From: Casuarius casuarius
Lineage: Eukaryota > Chordata > Aves > Casuariiformes > Casuariidae
NCBI GenBank assembly: GCA_003342895.1
Contig: PTFA01000112.1
Location: 1,744,874-1,808,873 of the forward strand
Length of the DNA stretch: 64,000 nt
Direction: 5' to 3'
Shown piece after piece: positions 36,701-46,777 of the stretch (positions within the stretch are counted from its first letter, which is position 1; every line of letters begins with the position of its first letter). Both the position numbers and the translations under genes were made by a program. The notes under the pieces were generated by a model. The model was not told the DNA's origin and ran no database searches. It saw only the letters and a list, made by a program, of their open reading frames with translations.

Positions 36701-37171
36701 AAAAAATTGGCACAAGAAAGAGTGAGTAGTTGCTGTGTATCTTTTTTTTTATATATATATTTACAAACAAGAAAAATGCCATATGTCAGACTTGCCAATT
36801 ATTCTTAGAATTTTTTGTTGTTTGCTGAAGTATTTCATGTAAAGAGCAAATGCTCAAAACTTGATTTTGGGGGGTTGCTTTTAGAGAGATTTTCATCCTC
36901 TATTTTAAATAGGCATATGACTTGATTTTACCCACTTCAGTAAGCTGATTTTTAATATCAGAACAAATTAGCCTTTCACAAAGGGTAAGATATACATTTG
37001 GCAAAAACTATGCAAACTTTTAAGACTGTATTTTAATGTGGTGGTTTTTGATTGATTTGTTTTTGTGTGGTTTTGTTATTTTTTTAGGAGGAAACACGAA
37101 AGAAACCCAAGATGACAATAGTAGAATCAGCTCAGCCTGGTAGTGAACCTCTGTGTACTGTTGATGTGTAA
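23517..37171 (+). CDS. DGCR8: DGCR8, Microprocessor subunit, complete coding region
   Basis: The RNA-binding partner of DROSHA, which recognises pri-miRNA hairpins in the nucleus. Coding exons: 23517-24239, 24725-24887, 26809-26951, 27678-27960, 29603-29800, 31203-31304, 32577-32675, 33929-34011, 35207-35307, 35761-35867, 36060-36187, 36608-36721, 37088-37171. They sum to 2328 nt (775 residues; human 773) with GT-AG borders and matching phases. Visible parts in order: proline-rich N-terminus with [16 protein letters not shown]; acidic stretch near 180-225; basic nuclear-localisation-like APKTRR; WW-type motif about 303-335 (W309, W331); haem-region IPC with C354, equivalent to human C352; two double-stranded-RNA-binding domains at about 513-580 and 620-687 (each with a KKLAKNKAA- or [13 protein letters not shown] end); and a C-terminal DROSHA-binding helix ending CTVDV. 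The start at 23517 aligns with the human N-terminus. Human-like [18 protein letters not shown] is intact in exon 6. No breaks are seen. Confidence 0.97.
23623..23682 (+). ncRNA. MIR1306: miR-1306 hairpin inside DGCR8 coding sequence
   Basis: CACCACC (23623-23629) pairs with GGTGGTG (23676-23682) and AACGTCCA (23639-23646) pairs with TGGACGTT (23662-23669), separated by an internal loop and closed by a 15-nt loop. The segment 23625-23646 is identical to human miR-1306-5p as I recall it. The 3p segment 23665-23682 differs at one base (A for G at 23670). The hairpin lies in codons for [15 protein letters not shown], which explains why those residues are conserved while neighbours drift. It is a second DROSHA target in the DGCR8 mRNA. 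Confidence 0.85.
24888..26808 (+). other. DGCR8: DGCR8 intron 3
   Basis: A 1.9-kb AT-rich intron between donor GTAAGT and acceptor TTTAAAG. No additional exon, repeat family or structured RNA recognised. Confidence 0.8.
27146..27202 (+). other. DGCR8: candidate alternative terminal exon in DGCR8 intron 4
   Basis: A strong acceptor (long T tract, then TATTTTGCAG, AG at 27144-27145) precedes a frame continuous with exon 4, which ends on a codon boundary. Splicing here would add 18 residues ([18 protein letters not shown]) and stop at TAG 27200-27202. An AATAAA lies at 27566-27571, before the true exon 5. The product would keep the WW region but lose both double-stranded-RNA-binding domains and the DROSHA-binding tail. 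It could equally be an unused decoy acceptor. Confidence 0.3.
27961..29602 (+). other. DGCR8: DGCR8 intron 5
   Basis: A 1.6-kb intron running from donor GTAAGG to acceptor TTTCTTAG. I see no hidden gene. A GGAAACTGAGGC word near 29198 is reminiscent of MIR but too short to call. Confidence 0.8.
29983..30010 (+). repeat. A16-G12 homopolymer junction
   Basis: A run of 16 A directly followed by 12 G in DGCR8 intron 6. Such junctions are unstable and prone to sequencing error, so the lengths are approximate. Confidence 0.8.
30132..30159. repeat. perfect inverted repeat, 11-bp arms
   Basis: TAATCAGTCCC (30132-30142) and GGGACTGATTA (30149-30159) are exact reverse complements around AAACTA, within DGCR8 intron 6. 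A transcribed hairpin is possible. Confidence 0.85.
32527..32576 (+). repeat. DGCR8: T27 run within the acceptor of DGCR8 exon 8
   Basis: An uninterrupted run of 27 T followed by CTCCTTCCCTCCTCCCTTTCCAG forms an unusually long pyrimidine tract ending at the exon start 32577. It should make a strong acceptor. Length errors are likely in the homopolymer. Confidence 0.85.
33694..33733 (+). repeat. (AT)n(GT)n(AT)n microsatellite
   Basis: A compound AT/GT/AT dinucleotide repeat followed by a T run, in DGCR8 intron 8. Likely length-variable between individuals. Confidence 0.9.
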
Positions 37172-37356
37172 TGAGAAATCTTACAAGTGGGGAGCAATAA
37201 CATAAATGGAGGAACTAGATTTTCAACAATTATTTAAAAATCTGTTTGCTGCAGAATGCAAGATAACTTTAAATCCAAGCTGCTTCAGTTATGCATTGTT
37301 CTTTTTGCATCATCAGGGCAATATTACATTTTCCTTTATTCTTTTCTTTCTTATTT

Positions 37357-37418
37357 TCCTTTTTTTTTTTTTTTTTTTTTTTTCCTCTGATATTTTTTTT
37401 TTAAGGTTTTTTNNNNNN

Positions 37419-37451
<33 letters not shown>

Positions 37452-37484
37452 CTTTTTTTTACCTCTGATATGTATGTTTAAAGG
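37357..37484. repeat. poly-T block with 6-N gap and repeated flank
   Basis: Two long T runs flank NNNNNN at 37413-37418. The motif CCTCTGATAT followed by a TTAAGG-type word appears on the left (from 37384) and again on the right (from 37462, CCTCTGATATGTATG then TTTAAAGG). The left copy looks like a degraded version of the right one, which suggests the assembly placed the same bases twice across the homopolymer. Confidence 0.6.
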
Positions 37485-37649
37485 ATTGATCATAAAGATC
37501 TCTACTTGGGCAAATGCACAGAGAACAGGCATGTTCACACAGGATGAACTCAAGCAAGCACTTTTTCCTTGAAAGTCATCCATGCTGTTTGAAACGGATG
37601 TGTTTTAAGGATCAAATTCAGAATATCTATGTACAGGTTGAAGCTGATA

Positions 37650-37695
37650 CTATATATATATATGTATACATATATATGAAATATATATACACCTT
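37650..37695 (+). repeat. AT-rich microsatellite
   Basis: TATATATATATATGTATACA followed by more TA repeats. It is partly self-complementary and lies in the DGCR8 3' UTR. Confidence 0.85.
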
Positions 37696-39798
37696 CTTGT
37701 ATGAACATGCCTACAACTATTTTTGTGAAAAGTTTTGTTGCATTTCAGCACATAATAATATGCACTGATAAGACACTTTGGTGACAAATACATGAAAGTG
37801 ATGAGCAATGTTTCTAATGCCATAAGATTAGGCCAGTAATGCTGTTTCTTTTTTGTTTGTTTGTTTTGTCTCCTGCTAGGCATAGTTATTCAAGATCACA
37901 GTAAGCAGGTTTGGGGTTTTTTGGGGTGGGAGGCTTTTTTTTTACTTGAAAAGAACAAGTGTACCTGGTAGTGTTAAGAGCAACAAGCTGGATATCCCAA
38001 ATTGTTGGGCTTTATTATAATTGAAAAGAACCTATGATAGTTTACAGATCAATTGAAAGTGGAAAATATGGCCCTATTTATTTGATTAGAATAAAAACTG
38101 TAATTAAGTTTGCCACTTGAAAGGCTGTTTTCAAAGCTTGGAGCCAAAATGTAACTGAAGATAGTTGACAGTCTGAAAATATTTTGCCAATGCGTTGTTT
38201 AAAGATGTTCCACTCCCTCTCCCCAGCAATAAAACAGTTTCTCATTTTTTGGAGTCAGAATACATCTGACTTGATGAATTAAGTCTTAAGTAATTTGTAC
38301 CATAAAAGCAAAGAATTTTAAAAGAACTTTGAGGAATCTGAAATAACTGCAGCAATTTTACTTTTTAATTGTTTTTACTTTCTTATTACATTTTAGTTTT
38401 TGAAGAAAAAGTGTAACTTCTGCAGAGAAAATTAGAATGTAGATTTGGAATACGACATAGCATAAGGAGTAGAATGAGACCATAACAACTTGTACTGATT
38501 AACATGAAATCATGAATATGCAAATATTTTGAAATACAATCTTAGAAAACAGGCAGTACTCACTATGTCATATGAGGCTTTAATAAATTAAGCACAGAAG
38601 AAATACTTATGGCTGTAGTGAAAGCACTGCTTTTTTGTGGGTTTTTGTTGTTGTTTTTTTCCTCTTTATTTGAGGTTCTTTACTGGGTGATTGCAGTAAG
38701 TCTTCTCTTAGAACCATCTTTTGTGGGTTCTTTGGTTTGTTCTTAAACAAGAGTGAAAACCAAGTGGGTGGTAGAGCTTCAATGCTTTATCCAAGAGTTG
38801 TAAGTTGTACTGCTACATTTTATACTCGTGTAAGAGTGAAAGAGGTCAGTTCTTTATAATTGCTGCAGCTCCTGGTACTTATCTGGACAGCGATTTTTTT
38901 TTTTTTTTTTTTTTTTTTTAACCGTGTTACATATAGTGTATTGCAGTATAATGAATTGTGCCTACTGGATTTTAACAATATTGGCATCAGTATTGTCAGA
39001 CCTCCTTTAATATCACCTCTGTTATTTTGGAAATCTGTGGATTTTAATTTTCATCACAAACTAATGTTTTGTAATATGTTGCTTATAATGTCTGAGGTTA
39101 AATAGGAGTGTTTGAAGAGTCTTGGAGTCTTACCTGTTTCTGTGTCTGAGCGATAAGCTCAGAGGTCTCTGCAAAGATGAAGTCACCCATTTGTTCATTA
39201 TTATATTTAGCTTTTCAGTTCTGCAAGTTGTAAATCCTGCTAGAACAGGATACGGGTAGTTGGAAGACTATACATAAATTATTATTTAAAGAAGTGGCCT
39301 ATCTAAAAAAACAGAAAAACACTGCCTCTGCTTTTTTTTAGTATAGCTTTAATAAATCTCCATCTTTGAAAGGTATATAATATTGGTGCAGTACTGACAA
39401 ACAGTGTTTGCTGTTTGTCTCTCTCTTTTTTTTTTTTTTTTTTCATAAAGACAGGGCTTGTATCTTCTATGCCTAAATGTATTAACTGTGTTAGGTAGGT
39501 TTTACTTCAGCTTATGTCTTTTCAGCAGAAAAATCTGTACCTGGATAGCACTGTAAAAGACAAATCACCCTTGTAGATCTTTATTTTTCTGAAATCAGAA
39601 TGTCAATGTTTTTGCAGGTCACCTGCAGAATATCCATAGATGCCTCACTTACAAATTTGTTTTTATTATTTTTAAGAGGATTGCTGTATTACCTCAGTCT
39701 ACCACTATCTGAATCACAAGAAGGTGACCATTGCCCTTAATTAAAACATCCAGAGATTTCATTGTGAACCAAAGCCTAGAACATATTATGCATTCTAA

Positions 39799-39850
39799 AA
39801 AAAAGAAAAAAGGAAAAAAAAAAAAAAGAAAAAGAAAAAAAAAGAAAAAG
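39799..39850 (+). repeat. A-rich low-complexity tract
   Basis: Runs of A broken by single or paired G, over about 50 nt in the DGCR8 3' UTR. Confidence 0.9.
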
Positions 39851-41030
39851 GATGGTATTAGACCTTGCTGCAGCCTTTAACTGGAGAGATGTCCAGAAAA
39901 TAGCGCAATAACTGCTGGAACAAACAACTTAACTGCTGTTTATTGTCATTGTGAAGTATTCTTGTGTTTTAATGTTTACTATTGTTTGGAGTGTAACAGT
40001 CTTGCATTTGCACATAAGCACGAGCTGCTGTGATAGAGGATAGATCATTGCATTAACTTCAGCTTCTGCATGAACACTTACAGTGTGATTCAAGATGTAT
40101 CCTAAACTTGTCTTGTAACTCTTGTGTGTTTTCTAGGTAATCGGCTGTAAAGGTTTAGATCTTGATTGTATGAATGCATAAAACAACTGCTGCTTTTGTC
40201 ACTGATATTTGTTCTTTATCCCTCCCATATCCCAAGAAAGATGGGTATTTTTATAGGGATGGAGTGTATGTTTAAGAACAGTTCCATCCTTTGGGAGTTA
40301 GACAGTTTTTGCTTTGCATATTATGTGCTTCTTGACAAAAGTGTGGTATATTGACATTAAGGGTTAAATTAGTGTGCATTCAAATCTTTATGGTACTGAT
40401 GGAAAACTTACTGTGACTTCCAGTGAATAGTCAGATGCTACCTATTTAAACACCGGTCATTCAGCTTTTTCTTACATATTTATTAAACAAAACTGATGAA
40501 GTAGCTGGGTACTCAGATGCTTGGAAAGACTATTATGCATAAACTTACCTGTTGTATGTAAACTTCCACTTTCCTGTGATGCTGTTAGGCTTTATACAAA
40601 CATACATATTGTAACATCAAGTATTTAAAAGCCTCATGACATCCTGTTAACTCTCTAGACTGTACTTTGATTCTGGAGTAAAATTCAGAAAGTAATAACT
40701 TCCCACAGGAAGTGAGGAGGCTATGTGAAGTGCAAGAAGCCATGCTGTTCTTAACCAAATAAAATGATCAGTTACAGTATTCTGAGGTATGTCTGAGAAG
40801 GGAAAGTGAAAAACAAAATAAAATCCATTCTTATTGCCCAAGTAGATAACAATGGTTGCTATATGAATTGTATTGGGTGCAGTTGCTTGATGCCAGTGCT
40901 AAATTAGTACAACTATAAAGCCTCATTTTCACTGAGCCTCTGCTTGCTTTTTTTTCTGCACAATCATATAAGCCTATGTGTTTGGTCTTTGAGTACTACA
41001 TGTGTATTTTTCAGACAATTAGTTTTGAGC

Positions 41031-41036
41031 AATAAA
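41031..41036 (+). terminator. DGCR8: candidate distal poly(A) signal of DGCR8
   Basis: AATAAA in the context GAGCAATAAAGTTTG, followed within 45 nt by TG-rich DNA. It is the last good plus-strand signal before the convergent gene. Confidence 0.5.
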
Positions 41037-41060
41037 GTTTGATATTATAAAAATGCTGCA

Positions 41061-42990
41061 GTCTGATCAGTATTGTGATAATGTAAGCATATTTAGAAAA
41101 GGATTTTTTTTTCATTCATTCCTGTAGGTATTTTTAAATAGAAATGAAATCAACACTGGTTCACTGGTTAGGGAAGTACTTACTATTTATCACTTTTTTG
41201 GTAAGAAATTGAATGTTTACATGGCTAAAGATCACCTGGGATGAAATTGAGTCAAAGCTTTTTCTTGAATCAGAATTTGTGTTTTTACTTAAGAAGTATC
41301 ATCACTGTTGGAAACAACACAATCTAAAGCTGTTGTTTGATATCTGGTGTCACAGGCCTAACTAGAAGGGAAGGGGTATTAGTGAGTCCCTGCTCTGTAC
41401 TAACTGTTCTTTTTTGTTCAACCTGCATTAAATGCACATTAGAAGTATGTTCAATAACTTGAATTTTAAAATAATTCCTTCTAACAGTTAGTGCTGTTGT
41501 CTATTCTGCAGTGTGCATCATGATCTCTTAAATTAATACTAGGTGCTGAACATCTGTACATAAGTATTAATCCTGACTGATGGGCAACTCGTGTGCGACG
41601 ATAGCATTCTCAGACAGGTGCATTTTCTCACCTGCTATGTACCATGACAAGCAGCAGTTTATGGTGCTGGGCCTGGTACTAAGTACTGCTCACTAATGGC
41701 ACTCCTCCTTATCGCCTGGGTGTCTTCAATACGTGCTTATTCTGTTAAAATTTTGCATTAAATACAGCTGCCTTTTACGGCACAGGCCTGTGGGTAAAAC
41801 AGTTGGGAACATATCTGAGATACTATCCTTTGAGTCTAGGGCAGAGAACTGGGAGAAAGAAGCACCAAGTTCAGAAGTACTCTAGTTACAACCTCTCAAT
41901 GACAGAACAAGCTGAGGTAATACTCCTGTTACTTTCAAGCTGCTTTCTCATTCTTCAGTAATCACTAAATTAGACATCACTCTTCTACAAATGCACTATG
42001 AGGCTAAGGTAATCTTTTTATAGCTGCTACAGGATCAAAAAGCCTCAACAGAGGTATAGAACTTCCAAGAGATCATTGTGAAACATGAATTATTTGATTA
42101 AAAGTCTCCACTCAGATTTACTGACAGTCTGAGAGGAAAATGATCCCTGAGATCGTTGAATTCCTGAGAGGAGTGGAGCACCTAAACTTTCTCAGCAGTT
42201 CCTGCTAAGATTGATGACCCTCATCTAGTGTCAATTCTGGCTTTAAGTTTTCATAGGTGAGGGTGTGCCTAGACTGAAATCATCTCAGCTTTACTTGGGC
42301 ATCATAGGAAATGATCTAAGAAAGCCTTCACAGTATTGTCAGTGACAGTACAGTAAGAGAGTAGTCTGATTGAAATGAATCTCAACTATAGAAAACAGCA
42401 TTTTTATTAGAATATGAATGGAGACCCTGTTGCTTCTTAGTGAAGACTTAGCAAGTGAAAAATTTACTGAAGGCTTAAGATTGCTAAATCTTTACAGGCT
42501 TATTCAAAAGACATTTGCAATGTTTTGACAATTTAGCAGAGCTGAAGAAAGTCGGTACTGACAATTATAGGTCCCTGAACAAGATTACTTGCTTTGGGAA
42601 TTAGATGCTGCTTTCAGACTGCCTACAATGTCCTCCCATCTATTAAACTGCTTAGTTCTTGATAAATAGCAGCTATTCCCTAGCATTTGCTTAAAGTATA
42701 GTCTATTATACTCAAACTGGAATAGACTACGTTGCATTAAAATTCAGCTTAACTTTCTCAAATAGTTCTATCTGCATACAGGTATATTTGTGGAATATCT
42801 TAATTCAAACTATGTTTCAACTGTTATATATGGTGGCTTTTTCATCACTCTTTATTACTTCATGCACTTAAGTTTCCCTTAAGGAAAGAAGGAGAAAATC
42901 AAGATTTGGCCTAATAGTACATAATGAAATTTAATTCTAATTAGTATTAAAACAAAATAACTTGGAAAGCTTACAACTGCTGTGTTGTAG
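41061..42990. other. spacer between convergent DGCR8 and TRMT2A
   Basis: About 1.9 kb between the inferred 3' ends of two genes that point at each other. No open frame of note, no structured RNA and no repeat family recognised. Either UTR could extend into it. Confidence 0.55.
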
Positions 42991-42995
42991 AGAGA

Positions 42996-43001
42996 TTTAT
43001 T
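42996..43001 (-). terminator. TRMT2A: candidate poly(A) signal of TRMT2A
   Basis: TTTATT on the plus strand reads AATAAA on the minus strand about 95 nt after the TRMT2A stop. A second minus-strand AATAAA lies near 42849-42854. The short-UTR version is plausible but unproven. Confidence 0.45.
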
Positions 43002-43030
43002 ACCATGATGTTAGAGAAACAATGTTACTG

Positions 43031-43052
43031 AAGCAGTTAACAAGCAGTTAAC
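43031..43052. repeat. 11-bp tandem duplication
   Basis: AAGCAGTTAAC occurs twice in direct succession just downstream of the TRMT2A stop, inside its likely 3' UTR. Confidence 0.85.
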
Positions 43053-43094
43053 AAACTAGCTTTCTGGAAAGCATCTCACAGGAGCTAAGTGGAT

Positions 43095-46000
43095 TCACTC
43101 TCTTTGAATGCAGTTATCTGTATCTACAGAAGTTGCCTGGCTTGCATCAATGTTAGATGCATCTGTACTATCCAAGCACTCTGAATCACATCCTGCTAGT
43201 GTGACTGGAGTAGCATCAAGCATTGCTTCAGCAGAGCTTCCATTTGCATATTCAGCCCGTTCAAAGAATATCAGTAATTCACAGTGCCTGGTTTGAGGGA
43301 AGAGATCCACAGCCATTGCTTTAACTGGACGGAAAGAGGCTCCTTTGACTCGATTGGAGGGGGCCCGGCAAAGACTTGATAGGAAAGGGAAAATAGAGGA
43401 GTGGGAGAGAAGAGTATAGTATTAAAATTTTAGTGTACTGTTCACTACTCCTCTTCCAAGAAAGTTTTCTGCTTCTCAAACTTCATTTCATAATGTGATT
43501 ATTTACCACCCCTAGTATTTCCCGCTATTATTAGTCAGTTTGGGGCAATATAGTTCTAGGCTTGCTATGTAGCAGCAGTCAACCGTGTATGGTGAAAGGT
43601 AAAACTCAATGAATTTGGCTTAAAAAAGAAAAGCACCAACCTTAGCCCTCCGTGCCCCCGCTGCAGCACATTTTTCTTCTTAGGCATTTACTTAGTTGAT
43701 TTAATACACGAAATACTCACTCCACAAAGTTATTCATAGCAGCTCTGGGATTGCAGGATACATAGATGAGCTTCTTCAGATGTTCAGCTCTTCTAATTGC
43801 AAGAATTACCTTAGAATCTAGATGACCAAAACCAAGAGAGATGTTTGCTAGTTTTGCATGCATCAGTGGATTTGTTAAATTTCCACAGTTTAAACTTCCA
43901 CATGCATGAACAGACTGCTGCAATATCCACCTCCTTCAAGTAATACTTGAAGTCTCCCACTCAGTTTATTCCACTGGTGTTTTCTTAGGCATTACAGCAC
44001 TAAATTCCAATTAAGAGAATGGACTTAACACTTAAAGAAGGTAAACTTACGAAGTCCTGCTCGTGGAGGATCTACAATAGTAATCAGGTTCTGCGGAGCT
44101 AATACATTAATTAAGGAAGGAACAACATCTTCAGCCTTCCCACAATAAAATTCAATGTTATTCAGTTCTACCAAAAAAAAAAAAAAAACATCAGAATACT
44201 TCTCTAGTCAAAGCATCTTTTAGACAGTACACACAAGTTGGATATTCATGTCTGCTGCCTTAGAAAATACACATTGTTTATTTAGTCTACCCTAAAAATC
44301 TTCAGATCATTTAAACAGCAGTAACCTGAGCATTTTCCAGGATCTAGAAACAAAAAAAAGGCTACCATAATGTTTTGGTTTTAAGGGTAACTGTTGCTTG
44401 GCTTGACATTTACACTGAAATGTTCCATGGGGAAAAAAAATATGTATATATAAATGCATATATATATAACATAAGCTGTTAGTCAACAGGAAAATGGATC
44501 ACAGAGATTGACTGGCTCTTTATTTTCAAGAGAGATGAAATGGTTAAAACGGACAAGATTACTACCAACAACACGTGATTCCAAACTTCTTGGACAATAT
44601 AAAGAGGACCTAGGTATACAACTACTACAGTTCTTAACAAAGAAAGATCTAAGCATTTTAGCTTAACCAACCATTAATCTGGGCATTCACTCTGGCATCC
44701 TGCACAGCTTCTTGGCAGAGCTCAATTCCAATAACTTTCTTTACTTCCTGTAGAATCAAGGGAAAGAGATCAGTTGACAGTACATAAAAGTAAATTCAGC
44801 TGTCATCCACAGCATTCAGCAATTTACCACTACTACTACATTAACTTTGACTAGTACCTGAGAACTGCCTTGCAGCCAGAAAAAAGGCTGAGAAGGGACC
44901 TGTACAAATAGGGAATTTTTAGACTGAAATTGTGGAATGAACACCTTTTATCCCAACCTGTACGTGACAGACTCCAGTTATGTCGAGGGGTTTCTTTTTT
45001 TGGGCCAGACTTCCTTAAGTGCTCTTGTAAGCTCTGAACATGATGCAAGTATAGGAAATGTTGGTTATTCAGGTTTTAAGCTGAAACAGCCCAAACTAAT
45101 GAGCAGAGATAGATTCTAGTAAATTTTGGCTATCCCGCTTGTCTCTTTTGACTGAGTTAGCTGCAAGATAATTTAGGCTCTTCGATACAAGAGTAAGCTT
45201 CTGTAATGACTTGGCTAAACATGTGCAGGCAGTTTCATTAGAAATGAATTAAGGTGAAGATATGATGTGTTTCATTTCAAGCACATCAGGTGTTTTCTTT
45301 CACTACAAGCACAATGAAAGATCTGAAGTTGATTGTTATAAGTAGATTTATGTCCAAAAAGAGAAGTTACTCACCTTTGCCAAAGAAATCCCAATAGTTC
45401 CTGTACCACAGCAAATGTCAAGTACAGTACTCTCTTGGTTCAGCTGGGCCCACTCCCTAATGGCAGTATACAAAACTTCTGCAGCCCGTGTATTTACCTG
45501 TAAAATTACATGTCAATATTTCCTCATAAACAGTAAATGTGTTTCAATGAGTCTTATGAACGCATGTTTTCCTTTTCCTTGTTTTTAAGAAACAAGTCAA
45601 CTTCGCCTGTAAAATTATAATCATGTACAACTGACCTAGACCAGCATGTACTAAGAGGTCACCATACCATTGTTAAAGAAGTCTCATTCAATTCTCTCTG
45701 ACAAGCAGTGTTTTGGTATCTATGTTACAGCAACAACATGACTTTTTTCACAGTACCTAGAAAGTAAGTTTGAAAACTGAAAAGGACAACAAACAAAATA
45801 ATCAAGCAAAATGCTAAGCTATAAAGTGAAGTCTGGACATTAAAAATACTTCCTCTCCTTGAACACAAATATAAATACTGAAGATTTGAGAACAGGAGGA
45901 TGTAACCGTGACAACACATTCAGCAAGATTTATTTTCACCTTGTTTGTAAAGCTGCTTTAAAGTAAGTGCTGTAATCACACCTTATGCTTAACAAAGTAG

Positions 46001-46746
46001 TGTATAACAAGGAAGTTTTCCAAACCAGTGCCTGGGGATCAAGTGTATTCTCTGTCTCAAAGGGCAAGCAAAGCATACCACCTGTGAAAAAAACTAGTAG
46101 CCTAAAATCTAAGACAATGAATAGAAAATACAGTTTATCTTCAATAAATTTAAGATGCCAGATGATAACATACTTCTTTCCCTACTTCAGCACTTAGTTT
46201 TTGTTTCAACAGAATTGGCTTATTTGTGAGGCTTAAAAGTGCTAAAATTGAAGAATTATGTTTTAGGAAAGCAAAAAAAAATAGTACTATGAAGATTCTT
46301 GAAACTGGCTACTGCATGTTCTGTATACCTTAAGGCTGCCCTTCAATAGGACATGAAAAATACTAAAATACTGAACTAGTAAGAAGAAAAAAAAGTTATC
46401 TTTAACCTGCACCCATCAAGTTTCCACTTGTTCACTGAGTATTTACAGAAGAACTCACAAAGGTATCTCATCCTACCAAGTATATAAAAGGTTAGATCTC
46501 TCAGTATATTATATCTTGTTAACACTACATTAGTCAAGCTTTCTTTCTTTTCCTTAAATACAATAATGCAAATACAGTTAAATTAGCAACTTAGGATCAT
46601 CCTTACTTGAAAAAATGCATGAGGGGAAATTCTAAATTTCAGGCCAAGAAGTTCTTCATATATGTACTTATCACCAGCCACATGCTCCAAAGGCAAGTCT
46701 TCTAGATTGGGAGATTTTCTGGGGAAGGGCAAGGGTGGAAAAATAG

Positions 46747-46777
<31 letters not shown>

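Larger units (their letters stand above)
37172..41060 (+). other. DGCR8: DGCR8 3' UTR
   Basis: AT-rich non-coding DNA after the DGCR8 stop. AATAAA occurs at 38228-38233, 38582-38587, 39351-39356, 40758-40763 and 41031-41036. The last is followed by GT-rich sequence and I take it as the distal end, giving a UTR of about 3.9 kb; the earlier ones could yield shorter forms. It includes an assembly gap (37413-37418), an AT microsatellite (37650-37695) and A-rich low-complexity DNA (39799-39850). Confidence 0.6.
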
